The notes under the pieces: generated by a model
The model's database searches: none
What the model saw: the letters and a program-made list of their open reading frames with translations, nothing else
What the model was told of the DNA's origin: nothing
Assembly (NCBI GenBank): GCA_030761205.1
Contig: JAULJL010000015.1
Span: 11,165,501-11,229,500 of the forward strand
Length of the DNA: 64,000 nucleotides
Direction: 5' to 3'
DNA from: Fremontodendron californicum
Taxonomy: Eukaryota; Streptophyta; Magnoliopsida; Malvales; Malvaceae
In this document: piece by piece, positions 22,074 through 33,289 of the stretch
How positions within the stretch are numbered: the first letter of the stretch is position 1
Layout: each line of letters starts with the position of its first letter
Program-made: the position numbers and the translations under genes

Positions 22074-23904
22074 TTATAGGCTTAAGACCCATTCCCCTCG
22101 ATGATATACTTGCTCTCTTGTTAAAACATTTCGTAAGCGCGCTTCATTATCCTTTGATTTTTCAAAATCAATAGTGATAATTTCATTTGAGAGCAACTGT
22201 CTAACGGTATTATGTCTTCGACGAATATGTCGAGATTTACCGTTATACAAACAACTTTGTGCCGTACCAATTGCAGATTGGTTATTGCAATGTATACAAA
22301 TTGCAGGCACAAGTTTCGGCCAACTTGGAATATCTTCTAAACTTTCGAAGCCATTCTGCTTCTTCTCCAGCTTTATCTAAAGCTATAACTTCAGATACCA
22401 TGGTAAATCTGGCTATTCATATTTGTTTAGAAGATTTTCAAAACACTGCTGCTTCTCCAATAATAAAGATAAATCCGTTAGTGGATTTGAAATCTTTAGT
22501 ATTGAATATCCATTTTTCATCTAGATATCTTGTATAGTGCAGTCCATAACTTTAGGTGTATCTCAAAAATCTAAGTACCCCCACAATGGCCTTCCAGTGA
22601 TCCTTTCCAGGAATACTTGTAAATCTACTCAGTTTGCTAACTGAGTACGTTATGTCTTCAAATTTATTTACAACCTAATGGTTTACTTACAGGGTCCGTG
22701 CCACTCTTGGCACCATTAGGGATCACCGATCCCATGGACAAAGTCTTATTCTCCGCTTCACAACGGGGTAGTCATGGTAGCACCAAGGCATGCCGATACC
22801 ATACCATGAAACTCTTCCCCACTTACTATGTCGATACCCTCATTGATGCCAAGATCACACCCGAGTACCCTTGTTGCATAAAGTTGATATATTCTCACAT
22901 GTCCTTCTCTTGCCCTCAAGGACTGGGTCATGATCCCTTCGAATGAGGCACCAAACATAGTTTTAGGTTCTATTATGACCTTTTAAGCCGGAGAAATTGA
23001 TACCTTCGCAAGACACCCCCACACTTTCGTGTATTTATAGGATGGTTCTTAATCCTTCTATAATTCATACGGTGTCTTTTCCGATTTCTTGTGGGTTATT
23101 TTATTTAAAAAATAATTAGCTATTAAAATAGCTTCCCCCCACAAGTTCTAAGATAACCCTGGACTAATCAACAAAGCAAAGCATTCATCATTTTTTTTTT
23201 CAACATTCGGTTATTGCGTTTCGCAATATCGTATTGTTGAGGTAAATAAGGAGAAGTGGTTTGAATGTTGATTCCATATTTTGAACAGAATTAAATATTG
23301 AAACATATTCACCACCCATATCATTCCTTATTTTCTTGCTTAGTTGATTTTCGACCTCATTTTTAAAGAGTTTAAAAACTTCCAAGGCCTCGTCTTTGCT
23401 TCTTAGCAAATAGACATAACATTATCTTTTTACCACCTCTAGTTTGCACAAACTTTAAGTCACATATATCAGTGTGAATTAAATCTAGAGGTTTACTACT
23501 TCTTTCTACCAAATAGAAAAGAGCCTTAGCCAATTTGGATTCCACACAAATTTCCCATTTGTGATTTTTATCAATAACAATTTGCGGAAGCAAATCCAAA
23601 TCCAAATTGTTGATTCTCTGCAAGGTCTTGTCCCACACATGACCTAATCTACCATGCCGTAATTAGAGGACACCACCAAATAATCAGAAGAAATAATTTA
23701 ATTATTATTCTTGTTCTTTGGCATAACATCCATAATATTGAGCTTAAAAAGCTCATCACATAGATATCTTCTATCAACAAACATGTCACATTTAGTGAGT
23801 ACACATTTATCCGACTCAATTACAAGTCTAAACCCGTTATTGCTCAACATAGAGCAGGAAACCAAATTCTTACGAATTTCAAGAGCATGAACCACATTGT
23901 TCAA
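22074..23904 (-). pseudogene. copia pol remnant: integrase and RNase H, RT core missing
   Basis: Minus-strand pieces in order. 23904-23698 is pre-integrase sequence (ALEIRKNLVSCSMLSNNG). 23638-23372 is the zinc-binding region and integrase start (PLDLIHTDICDLKF). 23409-23200 is integrase core with NDMGGEY where DNGGEY is usual, so an acidic catalytic residue may be lost. Further integrase homology with stops reaches about 22985. RNase H follows at about 22530-22074 (SKSTNGFIFIIGEAAVFWKSSKQ, then AICIHCNNQSAIGTAQS and SRHIRRRHNTVRQLL). No YVDD or SLYGLKQ region exists. The gap at about 22680-22960 is filled by sequence I cannot match to pol. Non-functional. Confidence 0.8.
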
Positions 23905-24050
23905 ATTTAGTTATTTAACAGATGTCATCTTGAGCACCACCTTATTCATGGCCTCGTACCGAAGAGTTTCTCGTAAATATTTGTTTCTTTATACTCGGAG
24001 AAACTCTTTCTATCAGAACAAATGTGACAAGTGACATCGATATAAACCCA

Positions 24051-24979
24051 TCATGTCTTAGGGTTTTCTACCATGTTCACTTGTGATACTGCAACAGCGA
24101 GTTCAATCTCATTATCATCAACTAAGTTGGCTTGAGCTCTTTTCTTGTTATGACGGTAGTCCTTTGCTCGATGACCAGGCTTGTTACATATAAAACAAGT
24201 TCCCGTGAACTTCTTGAAATCCATTCCCTTATTAGCTTGGGAAGAGCTAGAACCAACAAATTTTCTCTTGTTGGTCTTGTGCGAATGTTCTACAACATTT
24301 GCCTTGGCTTCCATGGTCTGAGCTTTAACCCTCTTTTCTGAACCACAATTATCCTCCTCGATTCTTAACCAAATAATCAAGTCCTCTAAAGTTTCTCCTT
24401 TCTCTTGTGCTTTAGATAGTACTTGAAATTCTTCCAAGAATGAGGCAATTTCTCTATCAAAGTTGCCGTTTTCAAATGATTCACTAAGAATCATTCCTTC
24501 GGCAGTTATCTCATGGAAGATCAACTGGTACTCTTGGACTTGACTAATCACGATTTTTTTTTGTCCACCATTTTGAAATCCAGAAACTGGCCAACCACAA
24601 AATTTCTTTGTGCCGGCATCCTCGATTCTGTATTTTCTTTCTAAGGACTCCCACAGCTCTCTCGCTGTTTTGATTGGACTAAACACGTTGTATAACGTGT
24701 TGTCCAATTCATTGAGGATATAGTTTTTGCATAAGAAGTCAGAATGCTTCCATGCTTGCACCAAAACTACAGTTGTAGGACGGTCTCTCCCTCTTTGGGA
24801 ACCGGGGCCTCCTCCCGTAAGAATTGGGCTAGGTTCAGAGTGTTTAAATAGAACAACATATTTTTCTGCCAACGTTTGAAGTCCAAACCATTAAACTTTT
24901 CGAGTTTCTCATCAGGTGTAACATGTGGTGGCATTGGCGATACAAGTGCACTTGCATTTACGGTAGACCGTTCTGCCAT
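24051..24979 (-). pseudogene. copia gag, frameshifted
   Basis: The N-terminus (24979-24767) reads MAERSTVNASALVSPMPP then EKLEKFNGLDFKRWQKNMLF, a typical copia Gag start. The frame then shifts and continues at about 24770-24051 with LDNTLYNVFSPIKTARELWE, LEEFQVLSKAQEKGETLED and a zinc knuckle CFICNKPGHRAKDYR. The knuckle should end in Cys; here it is Tyr, so the CCHC finger lacks one ligand. Gag would form the particle and bind RNA; this copy is broken by the frameshift as well. Confidence 0.85.
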
Positions 24980-25841
24980 CTGTTATTTAAAATAACAAGA
25001 TCACTTTTATATACATATATTTAAAATATATGTATATAAATACACACATATAAATAGAATATATATATATCAAACACACATATATATATATATTACAAAC
25101 ATAATTATGAATATATGCTGCCAATATATATTCACAGTAACAAATATATATATACTGTACAAATGAAATACGTATATACTTAATATATATATATATATTA
25201 TATACAAATAAAATATATATATATATATTACTAACAGCAAGTAACTATATATATATAACTATATATAACGTAACTAAATATATATGTGGAGGGGCCCTAC
25301 ACTATCGGCTTGGGCTTTGTAAAAGCCACCTATTCATGAATTAAAGCCAATGTTACGAAGGGTCATGTCATATAAGGAAAAGGGAGAGGGCCCTGACACA
25401 GTTTCAAGTAATTGCATGTTAATAAACGTAACCTTTCAGAAACCAATCAAAGTTATGCAATTAATCATGACAGCGGGTTGAAACAAAAAGCGTGGGCTGC
25501 GTTATAGAGTTAAACGCCAGCCTAGACTTTTCCCAACATCAAATTATAAACACATATAACAATATATATTCATAACAACCGAAAGAGCCAATCGGTTATT
25601 AGCCAAAAGACATGACAATTCATTCTCTTCATCCCACTACAAGCAATTAAGCAATATAAAATAAATAAAAGAAGAAAAACTGTATTTGTGGAAAATTTTA
25701 ACCAGTCGGCCATGGACAACAGAATAAGAAGAAAAAGCATCTTCCTTCTTATGAAAGCTTGATTAGGCCGGGATATATATCCAACATACAGTAATGAAAT
25801 AATACGAAAATAAACAATAAACGAGATAATCGTCTTAAGAT

Positions 25842-27960
25842 TGTTGGCAATCTTATAATCAATAAGCAATATTTCATTACTACTAAATATAAATTAAAAG
25901 ATTAAAGAACAGATTACTTATCTGTAATTCTGGTAGAACAGCATATAAAACATACGAACAATCTATAATGGAAAATTGACAACACTTACAGGTTAATCCG
26001 AATACAGAAAAAAGGATAATCGAGTCAAGGTTGGACCTCTGACCTTAAGACGATTATTGCCTGTCTCTCAGGTGCTAACAGTATGTCGCAATTCATCTCC
26101 CAAGCCTCCTCGATTACGTTGCAATCAAGAGCACACTTTTAGCAACACGGCGAACCAGAAAAATGTCGGTCTCTCTCACAGAAGACACAGGAAAAGACAA
26201 GAGCAGTATAGAAAAATTAGTAGAAATTTTCGGTACTCTAAAAAGACAGGCACTGCTCAGGTTTATATAGAAAAACACATGACTTTTCGGAACGGACACA
26301 TCATTTGGAACAAAACCTGTTCGGCCAAACAGGCAGCTTTTGAAAATAAAAAGGTTCTTAGTTAAAACCGAACAGAAAAAACTTTTAACACACAAAAGGG
26401 TTCGGTCCGAAAAGATACTTCTTAAACAAACAAGTCTCTTGGTTAGAGAATGCTGAACCGGTTTGGTTTGGACTGAATAAAAATATCAGTTGGGCAGTAG
26501 AAAATTAATTACTGCCCAAACCCAACCCGACCCAGCCCGGCTTGGCGGCGTGTGTGTGGTCCAGCTCAAGTTGTGTAGGTCTTCATCCACCACAAAACTT
26601 GGGTGCCCCTTGGGGCCCAACTAGGGGTGTAAATGAGACACATGTGCTCGCAAGCTACTCGAGTTCGGCTCGAAAAAAACTCGAATTCGACTCGGTCATT
26701 GTCGAGCCGAGCTCGAGCTCGAGCAGCTCGAGCTATCGATCGAGCCAAGTTCGAGTATCCTAATACCCGATTCGAGTAGCTCGCGAGCCTAATCGAGCTT
26801 TTTCATTTTTACTATATATTTTTATTATTTTTAATTATAAATTTACTATTTTACCCTTAATATATATATATACACTTAAAAACCCTAAAACCTAATTTTT
26901 CTCTCATTCTCTCAAATTTCTGCCGCTCCCCTCCCTTTTCACTTCCCAGTCCCAACTCCTCTCCCCCTTCTCTCCCTCAACTCCTTCCCAGTCCCATTAT
27001 TCCTTCTCCCCTTCTCAAATTTCTCCCCTCCCTTTTCTCATTCTCTCAAATTTCTGCCGCTCCCCTCCCCTCCCTTTTCACTTCCCAGTCCCAGCTCCTC
27101 TCCCCCTTCTCTCCCTCAACTCCTTCCCAGTCCCATTATTCCTTCTCCACTTCTCAAATTTCTCCCCTCCCTTTTAGGTTTTCATCTTTTTTTTTTGTTT
27201 ATCTATTTTACATTTTATTATTTATTTGAATTTTTTTTTATTATGTAAAATCTCTTTTATTGATGATGTTTTTTTATAAATTTTCAAATAAGGAACTCAA
27301 AGTAACTTTAAAATAAATCTTATAAAAAAATTGATATTTCTACTGCTAATATGTTGTATTGAATCCTTTGGCTTTGTTTGTTACTTTTGTTAATTGATTT
27401 CTGTCTTTCTAGATCTAGTATGTTAATTTTTTTATTTTTTATTTTGTAATTTATTCATTGCTTGAAGAAATTTTATTATTTATTAAATTTAATTAATATA
27501 AAAATTTAATTCGAGCTCGAGCTCGAATATGGAAATCGAGTTAACGAGCCTAATCGAGTCGAGCTCGAATAGTTCGATTTTATCTCGAGCCGAGCTCGAG
27601 CTTAAAAAATGATACTCGATCGAGCTCGAACCGAGCTTCGAGCCTCGAGTTTCGAATCGAGCTCGAGCTCGAGCTTCTCAGTATTCGAGCTCGGCTCGGC
27701 TCGATTACAGCCCTAGGCCCAACCCCACATGGAAACAAGGCTTATAAATACTATAAGCTTATGCCTTTGTTCATCCTATATGGGGTTCCACACTAATCAC
27801 TAACATCAACCAACTTTCTTCCTCTTCAAGTGGGTATAAAGAGATTAATTTCTCATTCAAACATGATATCAATTATGCACCGTGTATCTACTTACGACAA
27901 CCTACGTATTAGAATACGTATTTCGTATTTATACACCAAATAATATATTGATATCCAACA
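25842..27960 (-). repeat. 5' LTR of the minus-strand copia element, interrupted by a hAT insertion
   Basis: 2,119 bp; subtracting the 1,094-bp hAT element and one 8-bp target duplication leaves 1,017 bp, matching the 1,018-bp partner LTR. In element orientation the sequence just inside the LTR (ATCTTAAGACGATTATC) does not match the usual tRNA-iMet primer binding site. 24990-25290 inside the element is a long TA-rich microsatellite-like tract. Confidence 0.9.
26622..27715. mobile_element. non-autonomous hAT element inside the LTR
   Basis: 1,094 bp with termini TAGGGGTGTAA and TTACAGCCCTA (10 of 11 inverted). A perfect 8-bp target duplication GGCCCAAC flanks it (26614-26621 and 27716-27723), the hAT hallmark. 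Both subterminal regions are packed with TCGAGCTCGAG motifs. The middle contains a CT-rich block of about 134 bp duplicated in tandem (from about 26903 and 27037, each starting CTCATTCTCTCAAATTTC), preceded by AACCCTAAAACC, which resembles a plant gene leader. No transposase frame is present. Confidence 0.9.
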
Positions 27961-27965
27961 ATAAA

Positions 27966-29378
27966 AATATATAAATACAAATAATACAATATCATATATA
28001 TAAATATATATATATATATATGAATAAATATGTTTATTTACTTTTATATTTTTTATAATTATATATAAATTATTTTTATTTGAATTAATTAATTTTATTT
28101 AAAATATTATTTATATTATTTTATTTATATTTAAATATAATAATTTCTTAAATTCATTTTTTTTTATCAAAAGTATCCATTCCTTAATAGTCATAACTTC
28201 ATTCTGAATACAAGTATAAATCAGTACACTTTTGCCAATTTCACCAATCAACTTTTTATCTTCATCTTTAATTATTTTTCAACTTCTTCAAATAATTCAC
28301 AAGATTAATGATATTATTCAAGGAAAGCTGAGTATTAAGAATACATATGGATTAAAAGAGAAAATTGAATGAGATAAAAGAGTGAATGTATGGATCAAAC
28401 CAGATAAATGGTAGATCGAACCTTTTCCTCCTCCTCCGGTTGCAACAGTCACAAAAGTCGCCCTCTTTTATGATAAAGTATCGGACACATATTCTATGTT
28501 CTATCCTACTAATAAAATATCAGACGTAGATATAACAATCATTATTGAAGAGTCTATATAACATAAATAATAGCCAATGCAGATGGAGGCATGGAGTTGC
28601 CATACATCTTCAAGAATTAAAAAAAATGACAACCGAAAATAATAATATATATTTTTTTCTATAAAAATTTAAAAAATTATATTTCTACAAAAAATTAAAG
28701 CTTTAGCAAATCCGCAGCTATCTTTATAGCTAGATATGACATTGACAAAAAATTTAAAATAAATAAATAATTAAAAGTTTTGAAAGTAAAAAATCTATAA
28801 AATCCAAAGATCTCAGGCCACATTCGATATTATTACGGTCGAAAATTATCTCAAAGCAAAATGTAAAAAAAAAAAACAAGTCGTCGTCGAATCCGATATT
28901 GATATGATCGAAAACAGTCTCTCTCCCAAAACTTATTTAAAAGATTTTTTTAAGACTTAAAATAATTTTTTTGATTGAGTTGGTGTCTGATTAATTCATG
29001 ACACAAACTCACTCAACTCTTTTAATATAGTACTAGATTATGGTACAAACTCACTCAACTTTTTTAATTTAATACTAGATTATGGCACACGTGGATGAGA
29101 GAAAAGATTGAGTAAAAAATTATGTTTAAAAAACTAATTAATGAATATTTTTTTTAATTTAAAAGATATAATTATCTTTAATTTTATATATCAATTAATA
29201 TTTTTTAAGGTTTTTTAAGTAATTTCATTAAATGAATTAACGTTTAGTTGACTCGTGACACCAATTCAGTGAACCAATTTAATATAATATAGATAGATAA
29301 AAACAATATATTGATTTTATTATATATATATATATTTTTTTGTTTTAAAAATGAGTTATCCATAGAGTTTGCATCACC
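27966..29378. other. AT-rich intergenic DNA
   Basis: No gene supported. Contains (TA)n tracts near 27990-28020 and 29320, and two similar blocks near 28990 and 29040 (CAAACTCACTCAAC) that look like a short local duplication. Confidence 0.4.
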
Positions 29379-29572
29379 GGGCCCAAATATTTTGGGCCTC
29401 TTGATAACAAGAAGGAAACGCCTTTCGACCATTTCAAACAGCGGTAGAGAAGCCCAACTTAACATCCCTCCAGTCGAGAGATCTAGGTTTTACTTCACTG
29501 CTCTCTATAAAATCCCCACTTAAGTTGATCTCCCCTCCTCTCACAATGAAAAAGAATGTAATTCTAGGGTTT
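29379..29572 (+). promoter_or_regulatory. promoter-like cluster: Site II motifs, TATA box, telo-box
   Basis: GGGCCCA at 29379 and TGGGCC at 29393 form an inverted pair, and AGCCCA lies at 29451; these are Site II (TGGGCY) type motifs. TATAAAAT lies at 29506-29513 and a telo-box TAGGGTTT (AAACCCTA on the other strand) at 29565-29572. In plants this combination is typical of ribosomal-protein and snoRNA-cluster genes. No coding frame with such a product follows, so the transcript is unidentified. Confidence 0.5.
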
Positions 29573-30289
29573 ATCGGCCTTTTTTTTTTTTTTTTTGAGA
29601 ATTTTTTAAAGGAGGAGGAAAAATGTTAAGAGCGAAATCCCATAGATAGGAAGTGGCGTATGACACTTTAATCAGCAGCGTTAACAAGGCTAAGGAAAAT
29701 CCCCGTCTTCCCATCTGCCAATAACAGCCCTCTGATTCTGGTTCTTATTGCTATTTTTGAAAAACCATTTTTAGTTTTTGGAATGCTGGGTTCAATGCCA
29801 CGTCGCTGGTAGCCAAAAGAAAGGGCAGTGACCGGCGATGCTATGATTGGACCGAAAGGAATCTCATGTTTCGCTTGCTGATAGGAACCTGTGGATCTGA
29901 TTCCTTGTGATCTACGGAGCCGTTTTCGGCGATTACATTTTTTTAATGATTTTTTTTAGGATTACTAATTGATAGTAGAACATTTTTTATAGTCGGAATT
30001 ACCGACTGAGTTTTTTTATTTTGATCTCAACTTCACTGCCTGTCTGAGACAGACTTCAAATAATCAGTTTAATTTTTTCTTTAATACTTGGCATTGGGAA
30101 CTAATAATTGCAAATTTTTTATTTAATACTTTTCATTGGGAACTAATAATCTATTAACATTTAATTTTGAGTTATAGGACTCAAGTGGTATTTTTGAATC
30201 AGGTTAGGGATAATTTAGTCTTTCTTTAATAAAAAAAGAGGTCCTTTTATTTTATTTTTTTAAAGTTTTTTAGAATTTTTATTTTATTT
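29573..30289. other. unassigned segment downstream of the promoter-like cluster
   Basis: T18 at about 29580-29597, then a GC-richer non-coding stretch at about 29620-29930 with several CTGA and ATGA motifs and small stems (CAATAA...TTATTG at about 29720-29750). It then becomes AT-rich. It could hold small RNAs, but I found no complete box C/D or H/ACA structure that I would defend. Confidence 0.3.
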
Positions 30290-31440
30290 TTAAATAATTT
30301 ATTTAAAAAAATTAGTCGAGGTTGATTTAGGATTTGTATAGTTAAAAAAAAAATGAAAAAAATATATTTTATTTTATTTTATTTTATTTTATTTTTATTT
30401 TTAAATCATGTATTTAAAAAGATTGATTTGCACGTTAACTCATGGATATTTTAATTTTAAATAATATATTTAAAGAGGTTGGTTCGATTCATGGGTTGAT
30501 TTAAGATCTGTATCTGATCCGTTTGAAAAAAATTATATTATATTATATTAATTATTTTTAATTTATTTTTAAATGATGTACTTAAAGAGGTTGGTCTGAA
30601 CGTGGGTTGATTTAGGATTCGTATTCGATCGTCTTGGAAAAAAATTATAAAAAATATTTTATTAATTATTTTTATTTTAAATAATATATTTAAAGGAGTT
30701 GGTTCGTACATATTATTTTATTAATTATTTTATTTTTAAATGATATATTTAAAGAAATTGGTTATCACGTTGACGAGCGGGTAGATTTAAGATTTGTACC
30801 CGATCGTCTCTAGAAAAATGATATATTTTATTTTATTAATTATTTTTATTCTAATTTAAATGATATATTTAAAAGGATTGATTCACACGTTGACTCGCGG
30901 TCGATTTAGGATCCGAATCCGACCCGTTTTGGAAAAAAAATAAAAAAACTTATTTTATTAATTAATTATTTTTTATTTTATTTTTAAATGATGTATTTAA
31001 AGATGTTGCTCTGCAGGTTGAATCGCATGTGGACTTAGGATCCGTACCCAATCATCTCGAAAAAAAATAAAAATATTTTATTAATTATTTTAATTTTAAT
31101 TTAAAATGATGTATTTGAAGGGATTGGTGCACGTTGACTTGATAATCGATTTAGATCCGTACCCGACCTGCTCGATAATTTTTTTTATAAAAAAATATTA
31201 TTTTATTAATTATTTTTAAAAAATTTTAAATGATGTATTCAAAAGGGTTGGTCCGCACGTTTATTCACGGATCGATTTAGGATCCGTGACTCGACCCGCT
31301 CTGGAAAAAATAAATAAATAAATTTATTTTATTAACTATTTTAATTTTAAAATGATGTATTTAAAGGATTGATCAGTATGTGGACTCGCTGGTCGATTTA
31401 TGATCCATACCCGATCCATTTGAGAAAAAAAGTTAAAAAA
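30290..31440. repeat. degenerate tandem array, ~115-125-bp unit, about ten copies
   Basis: Each unit has an AT-rich half (TTTTATTAATTATTTTTATTTTAA) and a GC-richer half of the form ATGATGTATTTAAAGG, TTGGTCCGCACGTTGACTCG and GTCGATTTAGGATCCGTACC, followed by CGA-type dinucleotides and an A run. Copies of the first half start near 30408, 30465, 30573, 30735, 30862, 30988, 31108, 31226 and 31353. Units are diverged, so the array is old. Confidence 0.8.
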
Positions 31441-33289
31441 AAAAAAACGAAATTGCTGCTAATCTATGTGAGAAAATCGATCTTACGAGAGAATAAAATA
31501 CAAATCATAATTTTATTTTCTTATTTATTATTTTTTTACCTTCTATAAATAAATATATATTGTATAATAATGTCTAAATATTTTTCAAAAATACATATAA
31601 ATAATATTTAAAAATGCATTTGTATTTATTTATAAATAAATAATTATCATAAATTTAATTTTTATAATTAAAAAATATTATTATATTAATATTATTATAA
31701 AATAAAATAAAATAAAATAAAACATTTAAATAAATAATTATTATTTATTAAAATATAAACTAAAATTAATTTATTATTATTAATTAAAAAAATATTAAAA
31801 TACCCCGTGTTTTTCTAGTTGCAAACTAAAAATGTGTCCTGCGAATAATTTCTTTTTTTTAAATTGAAAATTTAGAAAATATTGTGTTTTATTGTAAATT
31901 TCAATATTCATTAATATGAATATAATTATATTTGCTAATTGTAATAGTGTATTTGAAAAATAAAATAATTAGTATTATAAATAAGATTTTGATAACGCAT
32001 TTTTTAAAGTTATAGTATATAATAATATTTTTATTCAATACATTAAAAATAATAAATAAAATTATTAATTTATACATTTAATAAAATATTATTATTCTAA
32101 ATAGTATATTAATTATACAATATTATTATTATAATTAGTATATTAATTAATTTTATATGAGCATTCGAATTCCCATACATGGATTCGACTTTCATGTATT
32201 TTAGAATGAAAATAACCTTTAGAATATTTTTAACAAGGCATTTGGATGCCCAATCAAATACATTCGAATGTTATGCCCGAAAGTGTTTTTGAACAAAATA
32301 CAAAGGGGTATCCAAATGTGTTAATACAAAATTTGATAGTTTTGACTATTCGTTTCAAACATTTTTAAACCTTTTCATAAGGTGTTTTTTCACATGTAAA
32401 AAGTTGCAAATGACACATAATAAGTTTCAAGAGATAAAAACTTGATGAAAAGACAAATTGGTTACAACTCTTAATTAAATTCTTTATAAATAGAGATGTC
32501 AAAAATTATTTGAACCAATTATAATTTTTTTTCGATTCATTGTCAAATTAAAATTAAGTCTTTTAGATTTTGTTTACTAAAAAAAAGTATTGAATGAGAA
32601 AGATATTTCCTTCCTCATCAAAAGTGTTCAGTAATTTGATTTCACTAGTATAAAATGTTATCAAACAAAATTTCATTGTATTTTAAGATTATTTGATTTA
32701 ACCCTTATTACATACCATAATTGATGAAACGAAATAAACTAAAAAAAATTGACATTTACAGCTCGACATAAAATCATTTTATTTTTTGAATAATCATATT
32801 TCCATTTTCTATTACATACTGCATCATCTTTCCATTTTTGAATAATCAGAGTTTTGAGATTTTTTTTTTTTTTTTGAAATAAGAATTTAGAGTATCTTAA
32901 CCTCTATCAAGAGGCTAATGAAGTGATTATCATTGACAAGGAAGAGTTGGATGTCAAAATCATCGAGGAGAGAATAAACTGATTTCCTTTATTATTGTTG
33001 GCATCTACAAGAAGAAGAAGAGAAGATTAAATGCTCTACAACCCTACCCTGGACCCCTCTTACATCGGCCCACAAAAAATAAGGAATCACAGTGAAAAAA
33101 CAAAAGGAAAGATTAGGGTATTCGACTACCAATATGTTTCTCATATGATGAATATGATCATTCTTCTTTGAATAACCTAATGGGAAAAACTGGTAAAAAA
33201 ATCCTTCATGTTAATCAAATTGGCTTGGATTGGATTGGATTGCCAAAGGAAATTAGCTTTGATTGTTGCTTGATGTTGAACTCTACTAG
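31441..33289. other. AT-rich DNA and 3' flank of the NAT gene
   Basis: 31960-32100 resembles the MITE family of 5150 and 50270 (GATTTTGATAACG, then TTTAAAGTT and TAATATTATTATT), without clear ends. 33000-33289 should contain the 3' UTR of the minus-strand transporter gene. No other gene supported. Confidence 0.4.

Larger units (their letters stand above)
20465..27960 (-). mobile_element. complete but defective Ty1/copia element with 5-bp target duplication
   Basis: The LTRs are 20465-21482 (3') and 25842-27960 (5', enlarged by a hAT insertion). Both read TGTTG...CCAACA on the plus strand. The element is flanked by ATAAA at 20460-20464 and 27961-27965, a perfect 5-bp duplication. In the minus orientation it runs 5' LTR, gag (24979 to 24051), GAG-pre-integrase and integrase (about 23904 to 23000), a stretch lacking the RT core, RNase H (about 22530 to 22074), polypurine tract, 3' LTR. 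Several frameshifts and stops break the genes. By eye the two LTRs differ at roughly 20 positions over ~1 kb, so the insertion is moderately young. Confidence 0.9.

Noticed and set aside
29700..29900. Box C/D snoRNA around 29850-29900 (ATGATTG...CTGA with CTAT/ATAG stem)
   Set aside because: The C box is two mismatches from consensus and the unit is too short. Kept only as part of the promoter finding.
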